A DNA stretch of 9,201 nucleotides from an uncultured Pseudomonadota bacterium. GTDB taxonomy: Bacteria; Bdellovibrionota_B; Oligoflexia; Oligoflexales; Bog-1112. Of this stretch, positions 1 to 6,125 are shown in pieces. Both the position numbers and the translations under genes were made by a program. The first letter of the stretch is position 1. Each line of letters begins with the position of its first letter. The notes beneath the pieces are model-generated. The model made no database searches, was not told the DNA's origin, and saw only the letters and a program-made list of their open reading frames with translations. Location: positions 1 to 9,201 of the forward strand of contig CALBMD010000317.1 in the NCBI GenBank assembly GCA_937896265.1, given 5' to 3'.

Positions 1-161
1 AAATGAAATCGTCATTAAGAGAGCCGGTTACTTACACACTTGATATGACAGTCTCTAAAAATCAGTATTTGATCTGACAGTCTCCCATTTTTACACTACT
101 TCCGTCAGATAGGTCTGACTGTCTGCTTTCTCCAAAGCATACCCATATTGCTTTTCCAAAG
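1..161. other. Left flank of the IS21 element, no gene recognised
   Basis: No convincing coding region is seen in this edge segment. The 10-mer TGACAGTCTC occurs twice, at 46-55 and 75-84, with a related TCTGACTGTCT near 114-124, so the stretch may be the worn end of another element. On the minus strand an open frame of about 25 codons (…LEKQYGYALEKAD…) ends in TAA near 100 and runs out of the IS21 end. It could be the tail of an interrupted gene but resembles nothing I know. None of the three plus-strand frames continues the IS66 tnpC fragment found on the other side of the IS21 element. Confidence 0.4.
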
Positions 162-212
162 TGTCAAAGTCAAGGAAAATTCCATAGTTAGCGCCGGAGA
201 AAATTCCATAGC
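159..212. repeat. IS21 left terminal inverted repeat (compound)
   Basis: The outer block AAGTGTCAAAG (159-169) and the inner 36-bp block (177-212) are both matched in inverted orientation at the other end of the element. The inner block contains the 11-mer AAATTCCATAG twice, at 177-187 and 201-211. Repeated sub-sites of this kind are typical of IS21-family ends, where they serve as transposase binding sites. The seven bases between the blocks are not conserved between the ends. Confidence 0.85.
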
Positions 213-223
213 TGCAAAAGTCA

Positions 224-955
224 TTAACTATCAGCCTCTATCAATTTAGATCTATAACTAGGGCCATTTATTTTTATTATTATTGAATGATGAACGATCC
301 TGTCTAAAATCGCCGCCGCCAAAATGTTATCACCCAAAACCTCACTCCATTGTTCAAAGGTTTTATTGGTGGTTATTATTAATGAGCCATTTTCATAGCG
401 TTTAGAAATTATTTCAAAAAAATCATCCGCAGCATATGAGGGTAATTTTCTAAATCCAAGCTCATCTAAGATAAGCAAATCAGGAGCTAAATATTCCTGT
501 AGCTTTTTCTGATAAGAGTTATCAGCTTTAGATATGTGCAGTTGCTGCAGCATCTCAGAGACGGGGGTAAATAACACTTTATAATTCTTGGCTAATGCCT
601 GCAAGCCTAGAGCCGTAGCTAAATGTGTTTTCCCTGTCCCCGGGTTACCGATAAATATAATATTTTTCTTATTACCTATATATTGACAGGTCATAGCGTC
701 ATTTATTAAGCGTTTATCAATGCTAGGCTGAAAACCAAAATCAAAGTTTTCTAAAGTTTTAACTGCCGCTAATTTTGCTTTAGCAAAACGTTTTTTGTAA
801 CTATTTTGCATTCTATTATTGCTCTCATCTTCACATAATAATTCTAAAAACTCTAGATAACCTAAAGATTTCTCTGTTGCATATACTAACCTAACATCTA
901 AATTGGCTAAAATACCAGATAACTTAAATTCTCTTAATCGCGCTTTTAATGCCAT
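224..955 (-). CDS. istB: IS21 helper ATPase IstB
   Basis: This is the AAA+ ATPase of the IS21 transposition system. It binds DNA with ATP, helps select the target and stimulates the IstA transposase. The 243-residue length is normal for the family. Walker A is GNPGTGKT at about residues 103-110, Walker B is LLILDELG with the D-E pair at about 164-165, and a sensor-like LIITTNK lies near 192-198. The N-terminal helical part (about 1-90) matches the usual IstB DNA-binding region. I chose the ATG at 955 because AGGAGG (963-968) sits 7 nt upstream of it. A GTG at 961 would be only 1 nt from that site. The start overlaps the end of istA by 10 nt, so translation is probably coupled. No frameshift is seen. 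Confidence 0.93.
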   Translation of the reverse strand: MALKARLREFKLSGILANLDVRLVYATEKSLGYLEFLELLCEDESNNRMQNSYKKRFAKAKLAAVKTLENFDFGFQPSIDKRLINDAMTCQYIGNKKNIIFIGNPGTGKTHLATALGLQALAKNYKVLFTPVSEMLQQLHISKADNSYQKKLQEYLAPDLLILDELGFRKLPSYAADDFFEIISKRYENGSLIITTNKTFEQWSEVLGDNILAAAILDRIVHHSIIIKINGPSYRSKLIEADS

Positions 956-2355
956 ACACACGCCTCCTGATTATAATCTATTGGTAAATTGTAACAACCA
1001 CTTGCACAAATATTTTTGACATACTTATACTGTAACGCTCCGTAGAACACAGCTCGCTGACATGCTAAATCTATAAATTGGGGAGTATATTCCTTAGTCA
1101 GGGATAATATTCCCTGGATGATCCTAGGCCAATAATCTTCTTTTTGCTCTAACACTTTTATAAAGAATTGCTCAGCGTGTGGTCCTATATTAATCATTTT
1201 AGACTGATATAATTTTTGCAAATTGGTATCAGTCATATGTTTATATGGTGGGTAATGTTCCTTGTTGGTTTGGAATTTCCCTTGCCCATTGATTTGAGGA
1301 TGAACTGCTATTTGTTGACCATTATATAATATATAAACCAAACTATTTTTAAGCTCTATCTCTACTGTTTTACCAACATATTGGTAGGGAGCAGAGTAAT
1401 AATTATAATTGATATAAACATGGCAGTCCCTATATACTTCTCTGCGCATCACTAGCGGAATTACAAATTCATCAACTGGTAGCTTTATAAGGACTTTAGC
1501 TTCTTCTGCCTTAAATAATTCCATTGGTACCTTTCTAGTCGTACCATGTATCCTTAAATTACATTTATTGTTTAGCCATTCTTTTAAACTAGATTGTAGC
1601 TCATCATAACTTAGAAAGGTTCGCCCCTTGAAGAAATTATTTTTTATATATTTAATTCCAGCTTCAACCTTACCTTTTTCTTGTGGCTGTCGAACCCTAC
1701 AAGGCAGTGGGGCAAAACCATAATGTTGGGCAAATTTTTTATATAGCTCTTGATATGTTGGCTCGTAAAAATTAGCTTCTAATATCGCCGCTTTTAAATT
1801 ATCAATTTTAACAAAACACACAACACTTGCAAAATATCTAAATGCATTAATGTGACATTTAATGAAAGTCTCTACTTTTTGGTCAAACACTACTTCATAA
1901 TAGTCCAATCTAGAATAACTAAGACGCATGTTAAATACCCACGCCTTTCGCATCTTGCCATCAGTATAAGGTTGTTTACCTATGTAACCGAAATCTACCT
2001 GTGCTTCTTTACCAGCTATAGCATCAAACCTTATGCATATATTTTCTCGGCCTTTAATTTTAACTATATAGCTTTTGACACTGGTATAGCCTATTGATAT
2101 GCCTTTGTTTTTAAGCTCTTCATGGATACGCACTCCCGATAAACCTTTCTCTAGTAATTCTAAAACTAAAGCTTGATGTTGATCTAAAATACATGGATGT
2201 TGTTTCTTGCAGGGCCCTGATTTACCTTTTTGATATGCGTTAATTATTTTATTAACCGTTTTCCAATCATGCCCTGTGATCTTGGCGATCTCTGCTTTGT
2301 TGTAGCCTTGTTCCCACAGAGTTTGAATAGTTATATACATCGATATTTGTAGCAT
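946..2355 (-). CDS. istA: IS21 transposase IstA
   Basis: This is a DDE-type transposase of the IS21 family, 469 residues, which cuts and joins the element's ends. An N-terminal helix-turn-helix (about residues 8-42, with GYNKAEIAKITGHDWKTVNK) should read the terminal repeats. The catalytic core follows: D121 in AQVDFGY, D185 in KIDNLKAAI, and E231 in QEKGKVEAG. A C-terminal beta-rich region (about 300-370) is typical of the family. A GGGGG ribosome-binding site lies 6 nt upstream of the ATG at 2355. The in-frame ATG at 2340 is a less likely alternative. The gene is intact and is followed by the overlapping istB. Confidence 0.95.
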   Translation of the reverse strand: MLQISMYITIQTLWEQGYNKAEIAKITGHDWKTVNKIINAYQKGKSGPCKKQHPCILDQHQALVLELLEKGLSGVRIHEELKNKGISIGYTSVKSYIVKIKGRENICIRFDAIAGKEAQVDFGYIGKQPYTDGKMRKAWVFNMRLSYSRLDYYEVVFDQKVETFIKCHINAFRYFASVVCFVKIDNLKAAILEANFYEPTYQELYKKFAQHYGFAPLPCRVRQPQEKGKVEAGIKYIKNNFFKGRTFLSYDELQSSLKEWLNNKCNLRIHGTTRKVPMELFKAEEAKVLIKLPVDEFVIPLVMRREVYRDCHVYINYNYYSAPYQYVGKTVEIELKNSLVYILYNGQQIAVHPQINGQGKFQTNKEHYPPYKHMTDTNLQKLYQSKMINIGPHAEQFFIKVLEQKEDYWPRIIQGILSLTKEYTPQFIDLACQRAVFYGALQYKYVKNICASGCYNLPIDYNQEACVWH

Positions 2356-2449
2356 TGCTAACCCCCAGCGCTTCCTAACTTAGGGCTAACTTTAACATTA
2401 TAAACTAAACAACTAACAAAATACTTCCCTTCATTTTAACCCATAGTTT

Positions 2450-2503
2450 GCTATGGAATTTTCTCCGGCGCTAACTATGGAATTTATTCTGCCTTTGACA
2501 CTT
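2450..2503. repeat. IS21 right terminal inverted repeat (compound)
   Basis: This is the mirror of the left end. A 36-bp block (2450-2485) contains CTATGGAATTT twice, at 2451-2461 and 2475-2485, followed by the outer block CTTTGACACTT (2493-2503). The inner 36 bp are identical to the reverse complement of 177-212. The outer block runs directly into the IS66 tnpC fragment. Confidence 0.85.
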
Positions 2504-2827
2504 AAACATTGGGAGCGTCTGACACAGTTTTTACGCATAGCTGGTGCACCTCTCGACAATAACATTTTAGAACGCGCCTTAAAATTGCCAATTCGTGTGC
2601 GCAAAAATTCTTTATTTTATGCCACTGAGCATGGGGCATATGTTGGCAGTATGATTCAATCTATTATCAGCACTTGCATTGCACAATCTGTTAATCCAGT
2701 TGATTATTTGACCTCATTGCAAATGTATAAAACCGATGTTCGCTTAAATCCAAGTGCATGGATGCCATGGAACTATAAAACAAGCCTTGCCGATAAATCA
2801 GCGCCTACTCAGGCTTTGGCGGCGTAA
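2501..2827 (+). pseudogene. tnpC: IS66 transposase TnpC, C-terminal fragment
   Basis: About 108 codons of the C-terminal end of an IS66-family transposase remain. The diagnostic features are KHWERLTQFL, then LDNNILERALK, then RKNSLFYATEHGAYVGSMIQSIISTC, and the family's usual tail with WMPWNY followed by about 15 residues. Full-length TnpC is usually around 500 residues, so the catalytic N-terminal portion is gone. Homology begins where the IS21 right end stops. The frame stays open back to an ATG inside the IS21 repeat at 2453, but that start is fortuitous. The last 30 bp overlap the tail of tnpB on the opposite strand. Confidence 0.88.
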
Positions 2828-3196
2828 ATGTGTATCACCCGCATCTTCAGTATGTTTGCGCCATGGTAATGGGGTAAACATAAATCTGGGATCCCCTTGG
2901 CTTAGCAACACCTGCAATGCAGCAGCTTGAATTTGTAATGTTGGCTCGTTATTCTCCGGCCACCATGCAAGTTTACCTTTACTAAAACGCTTCATCGCTA
3001 ACCAAAATCCATTAGAATCATACATTAATAATTTTACAGCCGTACGTTTGCGATTTGTGAAAGCAAACACCACGCCAGAATAAGGGTCCGCAGTTAATTT
3101 AGCTTTACACATTGCAGCCAAACTATCAATACCACAACGGAAGTCCACGTGTTTAATTGCCAGCAATAATTTTTGTTGTGTTGTTAATTGTAGCAT
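2798..3196 (-). CDS. tnpB: IS66 accessory protein TnpB (Orf2 family)
   Basis: This is an IS66 Orf2/TnpB-type accessory protein of 132 residues, needed for IS66 transposition but with no assigned enzyme activity. The family signature is clear: VDFRCGIDSLAAMC near residues 17-30, DPYSGVVFAFTNRKRTAVKLLMYD near 37-60, GFWLAMKRFSKGKLAWW near 63-79, and LLSQGDPR near 97-104. Its ATG overlaps the tnpA stop by 1 nt (TAATG), so the two are translationally coupled. The last 20 or so residues after PWRKH are read from the antisense of the tnpC end and look unconserved. It is intact, but without a complete tnpC it cannot mobilise this copy alone. Confidence 0.9.
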   Translation of the reverse strand: MLQLTTQQKLLLAIKHVDFRCGIDSLAAMCKAKLTADPYSGVVFAFTNRKRTAVKLLMYDSNGFWLAMKRFSKGKLAWWPENNEPTLQIQAAALQVLLSQGDPRFMFTPLPWRKHTEDAGDTHLRRQSLSRR

Positions 3197-3603
3197 TATT
3201 GCACCATTTGGGTAAATTGAGTTAATATTTGTAATATCATTTGCTCTGACAAGTGTCCGATTGTTAAGGCTGAGCCGTCAGGTCGTCTTATTTCAATTCT
3301 ACCGCAAGTGTTACCTGTAGACTTATTACTTGGAATAGATGGGGATAAATTAAGCTCTAGAAAATTATCAGCCAGTGGTGACTTAGAATTTGGATCAGGA
3401 GTGTTACGTTGTTTACGTTGAGCTGATATCTGACTAGTGCTTACACCTAATTCCTTCGTTACTTCTGCAACGGAATGATATTCTAGCATTGCGAAAACCT
3501 TGTCCCATAAGCGCTTTGGTATTTTGCTGGTTTTATTTGGACGAGAAGCTCGCCATTTTGCAAAATCACGTTTTACATCATCTAAAGTGTCTAATGATAT
3601 CAT
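3196..3603 (-). CDS. tnpA: IS66 accessory protein TnpA, helix-turn-helix
   Basis: This 135-residue protein is in the TnpA position of an IS66 element, directly upstream of tnpB and overlapping it by 1 nt. The N-terminal half carries a helix-turn-helix (about residues 41-66, with AEVTKELGVSTSQISAQRKQ), preceded by a basic stretch KTSKIPKRLW. The C-terminal part (IEIRRPDGSALTIGHL…) matches the usual TnpA end. The annotated ATG has no good ribosome-binding site of its own. A strong GAGGAG lies 21 nt upstream and instead serves a four-codon reading frame that ends right before this ATG. Confidence 0.82.
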   Translation of the reverse strand: MISLDTLDDVKRDFAKWRASRPNKTSKIPKRLWDKVFAMLEYHSVAEVTKELGVSTSQISAQRKQRNTPDPNSKSPLADNFLELNLSPSIPSNKSTGNTCGRIEIRRPDGSALTIGHLSEQMILQILTQFTQMVQ

Positions 3604-3630
3604 TTATAACATATCCATTTTTGCTCCTCG
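3604..3630 (-). promoter_or_regulatory. Strong RBS and four-codon leader frame before tnpA
   Basis: On the minus strand GAGGAG (around 3624-3629) is followed after 6 nt by ATG GAT ATG TTA TAA, and the tnpA ATG comes immediately after that stop in the same frame. Ribosomes would start on the mini-frame MDML, stop, and re-initiate at tnpA, keeping accessory protein levels low. It could also be a once longer tnpA whose fifth codon has become a stop. Confidence 0.5.
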
Positions 3631-3639
3631 AACAATACG

Positions 3640-3867
3640 TTGAGGATTAGATTAGCGCAAAGGGGAAATAATTATCTAGACTACGCTACCGGAAGAAGAC
3701 TTTCATCAGTACTTAGTGGGTATATAATTGCATTAGGTTTAATGACTGTTGCCATAGTTGTCTCCTTAATTAATCTTAATTCGATCCTACTAAGTCTTCA
3801 ATACTCTTGCTACGTGGTATTTTTGGGTGCTTACGTTTATTGTAACTATCTTGATCATATATTATAG
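3640..3867 (+). CDS. Doubtful small membrane protein or gene remnant
   Basis: A 75-residue frame starting at TTG, with no visible ribosome-binding site. It encodes two hydrophobic segments (about residues 26-46, SGYIIALGLMTVAIVVSLINL, and about 49-68), which makes it look more like a real membrane peptide than random sequence. I recognise no family. It begins right next to the divergent tnpA region, so it may be what remains of a gene broken by the IS66 insertion, or may simply be noise. Nothing around it suggests a role. Confidence 0.22.
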   Translation: MRIRLAQRGNNYLDYATGRRLSSVLSGYIIALGLMTVAIVVSLINLNSILLSLQYSCYVVFLGAYVYCNYLDHIL

Positions 3868-4110
3868 TACTAGCAGCGGCCTGTTCGTTCATAAGCTAAA
3901 TCCCATTAATAAATACTAATGAGGATTATCTCAAATCAAAATTTAATTAATAGGTGGTGTTAATTGATCGCTCACGAACCATTTTGCTGGCATTAGCGCT
4001 CCAGCCATTGCAATCGCCTAGTGGGGGGCTGAGCTTTTACTGTTTTTTGTCGTTTTGACATGGCAAACATTCATTACGCTGATCACCCTCAATTTGATTG
4101 TTACACTTCT
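3868..4110. other. Non-coding stretch between IS66 debris and effector pair
   Basis: No gene can be supported here. A minus-strand frame of about 21 codons (MAGALMPAKWF…) around 3950-4013 is too short to call. The only structure seen is a bulged inverted repeat at 3998-4034. No tRNA or CRISPR pattern is visible, and I could not identify an IS66 terminal repeat in the stretch. Confidence 0.5.
3998..4038 (+). terminator. Weak possible terminator hairpin
   Basis: GCTCCAGCC (3998-4006) can pair with GGCTGAGC (4027-4034), leaving one bulged C and a 20-nt loop, followed by TTTT and later a run of six Ts. The loop is long and the U-tract broken, so termination is uncertain. It would act on the plus strand, after the doubtful small frame. 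Confidence 0.25.
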
Positions 4111-5124
4111 TCACCCACTCAATAAACGAGCAGATGCATGATTCAGCTCACCCTGTTCTAACAAACTATAGGTCGTCGTATTACTATTTGGTTTGGAATA
4201 AAATTGAAACAGCATCCCCTTTTGTTGAAATTTCTGTACATCCTGATCTACATCAAGCGTGCTTACATTCTTATTAAATCGACGTATTGCGTGATCTGCC
4301 ATCTTATTTGCAAAACTTAACTGAAACGCGAGTTTGGTACAAGCACTAGCGAAAACGGCAGTATTAATAACTAACCATCGAAGCAACTCCTCTTTTTCAC
4401 GACGCTGTTCAGGGGATAAACTATGATCTAAATCTAAATATTTACTCATCTGCAATGATACTTCCTGGTAAGAGCTGATACCAGAGACTATAATATTAGC
4501 AAAAATAGATCCTGCAGCAAGAAGATAAAGTGCCTTGTGCATATTAGTTTCGTTGGAGGATGCTGCAGCGTCCCCCATATTAGAATTGGAGGTAGATGTT
4601 CTTGACATACGAACATCTATATAAGAACCAGCCTTTGATAACATACTCGCCGCATCAGACTCTAAATATATTAAAAAAACAACAAAAGAGCTTAAAATAC
4701 TTCCGGATATACTTAATGTTCGTGCAGATCGCTCGGAACTACTCGTGGAGCTAACAATACTTAGCGCCATATAATTTACAAATCCTCCCGCAATAATTGC
4801 TGAGAAATTTGCTGCATAGCCGACTATTGGAAGTATTTTCGCGAATAATCCTCTCTCTATATCAAAATCATATAATTTCCAAAACTGTTTATCAATATCT
4901 ATTGGGAAAGAAGATAATTCTTTGGGGCTAAGTGTGTAAGACACATTTTTGCTTTTACGCGCGATTTCTTGTTTCAGCCAGAGAATAATATTTTGATCGT
5001 ATCTAGTATCATTGATATCTACTGTATTCAGTATTAGCTCTTCCATTAGATCAGGAGAAAATACCTTAGTTATTTTCGAATTATCAATCGAATCACGCGT
5101 GAGCAACACCCAAAACTTTAACAT
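4111..5124 (-). CDS. Multi-pass membrane protein of unknown function
   Basis: A 337-residue protein that I do not recognise. It has a soluble N-terminal part (about 1-90) and four or five hydrophobic segments at about residues 94-124, 137-154, 198-218 and 250-270. Ser/Thr/Asn-rich linkers (about 125-135 and 175-193) separate them, and the hydrophilic C-terminal tail is about 60 residues. There is no cleavable signal peptide. GAGAG lies 7 nt upstream of the ATG, which supports this start. It begins 40 bp after the stop of the U-box gene on the same strand, so the two are probably cotranscribed. By that context it may be a second host-targeted membrane protein, or a membrane partner of the U-box protein. 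Both ideas are inference. Confidence 0.75.
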   Translation of the reverse strand: MLKFWVLLTRDSIDNSKITKVFSPDLMEELILNTVDINDTRYDQNIILWLKQEIARKSKNVSYTLSPKELSSFPIDIDKQFWKLYDFDIERGLFAKILPIVGYAANFSAIIAGGFVNYMALSIVSSTSSSERSARTLSISGSILSSFVVFLIYLESDAASMLSKAGSYIDVRMSRTSTSNSNMGDAAASSNETNMHKALYLLAAGSIFANIIVSGISSYQEVSLQMSKYLDLDHSLSPEQRREKEELLRWLVINTAVFASACTKLAFQLSFANKMADHAIRRFNKNVSTLDVDQDVQKFQQKGMLFQFYSKPNSNTTTYSLLEQGELNHASARLLSG

Positions 5125-5164
5125 AGCTAATCTCTCGTTCTTTATTAGATAGTTAATTAATTTA

Positions 5165-5839
5165 TCACGAGATACAACATCTTAACTTGTTATTTGTACC
5201 ATCCGGATTATTATATTCAAAACTACTAGTCATATTCGTTTTATACCAAGTTCTTGCCTCTCTTAATGATGCCGTAAGCTGTACATCATCCTCTACATTT
5301 AGTAATTTAAAATCTTTAGTTTGCTGTGGCACGCTGGGTCTTTGTGCTGTATAAATTGGCAACAAGCCAAGCTCAAAATATTGCTGTAACTCCTGAGGGT
5401 CTAAGTTACGATTAAACGAACCGCTGTTTACATCAAATGCATTATTTTCTCGGCATGCGGATAATATTTTTTGCCATTCTGCGACTATATTTAAATCTAG
5501 ATACATCGGCGGTGCTATAACTCTCTGGCTTTCTTTGATCTGCCTTAGGAATAAATCCTTTTTATATATCATACATTTTATGGAAGAGTCGACTAATGAT
5601 ATAGCTTCTGGATTTGCTATAAAGAATCTTTGAATTTCCCCTTTTAATGATACATTTTGCATTGGTTGTTTGTGTGTAAAAGAAGTATTGCAGTTCGGGC
5701 AGCAAAAATCAGGTTGAATTTTAAGCCAACCCGTAATAGCTTCCTCTTCAAATGAATGTATACATCCGACCGAGCATGGGCTAAGCATGATTGCACATGT
5801 TATTGGACATTTGAAATTACTAGGAATTTGTTTAGGCAT
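5165..5839 (-). CDS. U-box/RING-like E3 ligase candidate with CaaX tail
   Basis: A 224-residue protein with an N-terminal U-box-like domain (about residues 5-73). It shows IPSNFKCPIT, an invariant-looking P21, CIHSFEEEAITGWL, CCPNC and QNVSLKGEIQRFF, matching the order of motifs in eukaryotic U-boxes. U-box domains recruit E2 enzymes and promote ubiquitin transfer. In bacteria they occur mainly in effectors delivered into eukaryotic hosts. The rest (about 74-220) matches no domain I know. The protein ends CCIS, a good CaaX farnesylation signal, suggesting host lipidation and membrane anchoring. The ATG at 5839 is chosen because a GGGGGGG ribosome-binding tract lies 7 nt upstream; the frame is also open to an ATG at 5938. 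The secretion route cannot be seen from sequence. Confidence 0.8.
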   Translation of the reverse strand: MPKQIPSNFKCPITCAIMLSPCSVGCIHSFEEEAITGWLKIQPDFCCPNCNTSFTHKQPMQNVSLKGEIQRFFIANPEAISLVDSSIKCMIYKKDLFLRQIKESQRVIAPPMYLDLNIVAEWQKILSACRENNAFDVNSGSFNRNLDPQELQQYFELGLLPIYTAQRPSVPQQTKDFKLLNVEDDVQLTASLREARTWYKTNMTSSFEYNNPDGTNNKLRCCIS

Positions 5840-5846
5840 AGCTGTT

Positions 5847-5861
5847 CCCCCCCTTTTTTTT
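5847..5861 (-). promoter_or_regulatory. Homopolymer ribosome-binding tract (A8 G7)
   Basis: On the minus strand eight As are followed by seven Gs, which form the only Shine-Dalgarno-like site of the U-box gene, 7 nt from its ATG. Such tracts slip during replication or transcription, so the strength and spacing of the site may vary between cells. Confidence 0.55.
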
Positions 5862-5992
5862 CGAATTTTTTCTTGCAAATACAATAAAGTGCTAGAGCTA
5901 TCTATTCTATAGTAACCTAAGATTATATTTGAACGCAAATGTTACCAGGCCCAGGCAGGGCCATATACTTGCCCTTCGGAAAAAGACTTGAT

Positions 5993-6067
5993 CCATGTCG
6001 ATCAATATGGTTAACTAATAAAAGGAAGGAATTTGCTTTGCGAGCACGCAATCCTTGATCGACATGG
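5993..6067. repeat. 13-bp perfect inverted repeat, 49-bp spacer
   Basis: CCATGTCGATCAA (5993-6005) is exactly inverted as TTGATCGACATGG (6055-6067). The left arm also sits in a smaller palindrome, TTGATC at 5988-5993 and GATCAA at 6000-6005. It lies between the minus-strand U-box gene and the plus-strand methyltransferase gene. No target duplication or coding content is visible. It may be a miniature element, a pair of regulator sites or a transcript hairpin. Confidence 0.7.
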
Positions 6068-6125
6068 TGAGAATACGCAATATTAATTTATGCATTCGGC
6101 CTAGCCAACTTTAAGACGAAGTAGA

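Larger units (their letters stand above)
162..2500 (-). mobile_element. IS21-family insertion sequence (complete, istA-istB)
   Basis: A roughly 2.34-kb element with the two-gene layout of the IS21 family, istA followed by an overlapping istB, both on the minus strand. The ends are compound inverted repeats: an outer TGTCAAAG/CTTTGACA pair at 162-169 and 2493-2500, which begins TG and ends CA, and an inner 36-bp perfect inverted repeat at 177-212 and 2450-2485. Both genes are open, so the element could be active. IS21 insertions usually make short target duplications; the bases abutting these ends (AAAG on the left, CTTA on the right) do not match. The exact tips could lie up to 3 bp further out, because the inverted match extends to 159 and 2503. 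Confidence 0.85.

Noticed and set aside
1852..2097. Plus-strand open frame of 81 codons
   Set aside because: It lies wholly inside istA on the opposite strand, has no ribosome-binding site, and istA shows family motifs across this part.
3950..4013. Minus-strand frame of about 21 codons starting MAGALMPAKWF
   Set aside because: It is too short, has a stop just upstream and no ribosome-binding site, and no gene of a peptide system is near it.
5993..6067. Reading the inverted repeat as an intrinsic terminator
   Set aside because: The arms are 49 bp apart and no T-run follows the right arm on the plus strand, nor an A-run before the left arm that would suit the minus strand well.
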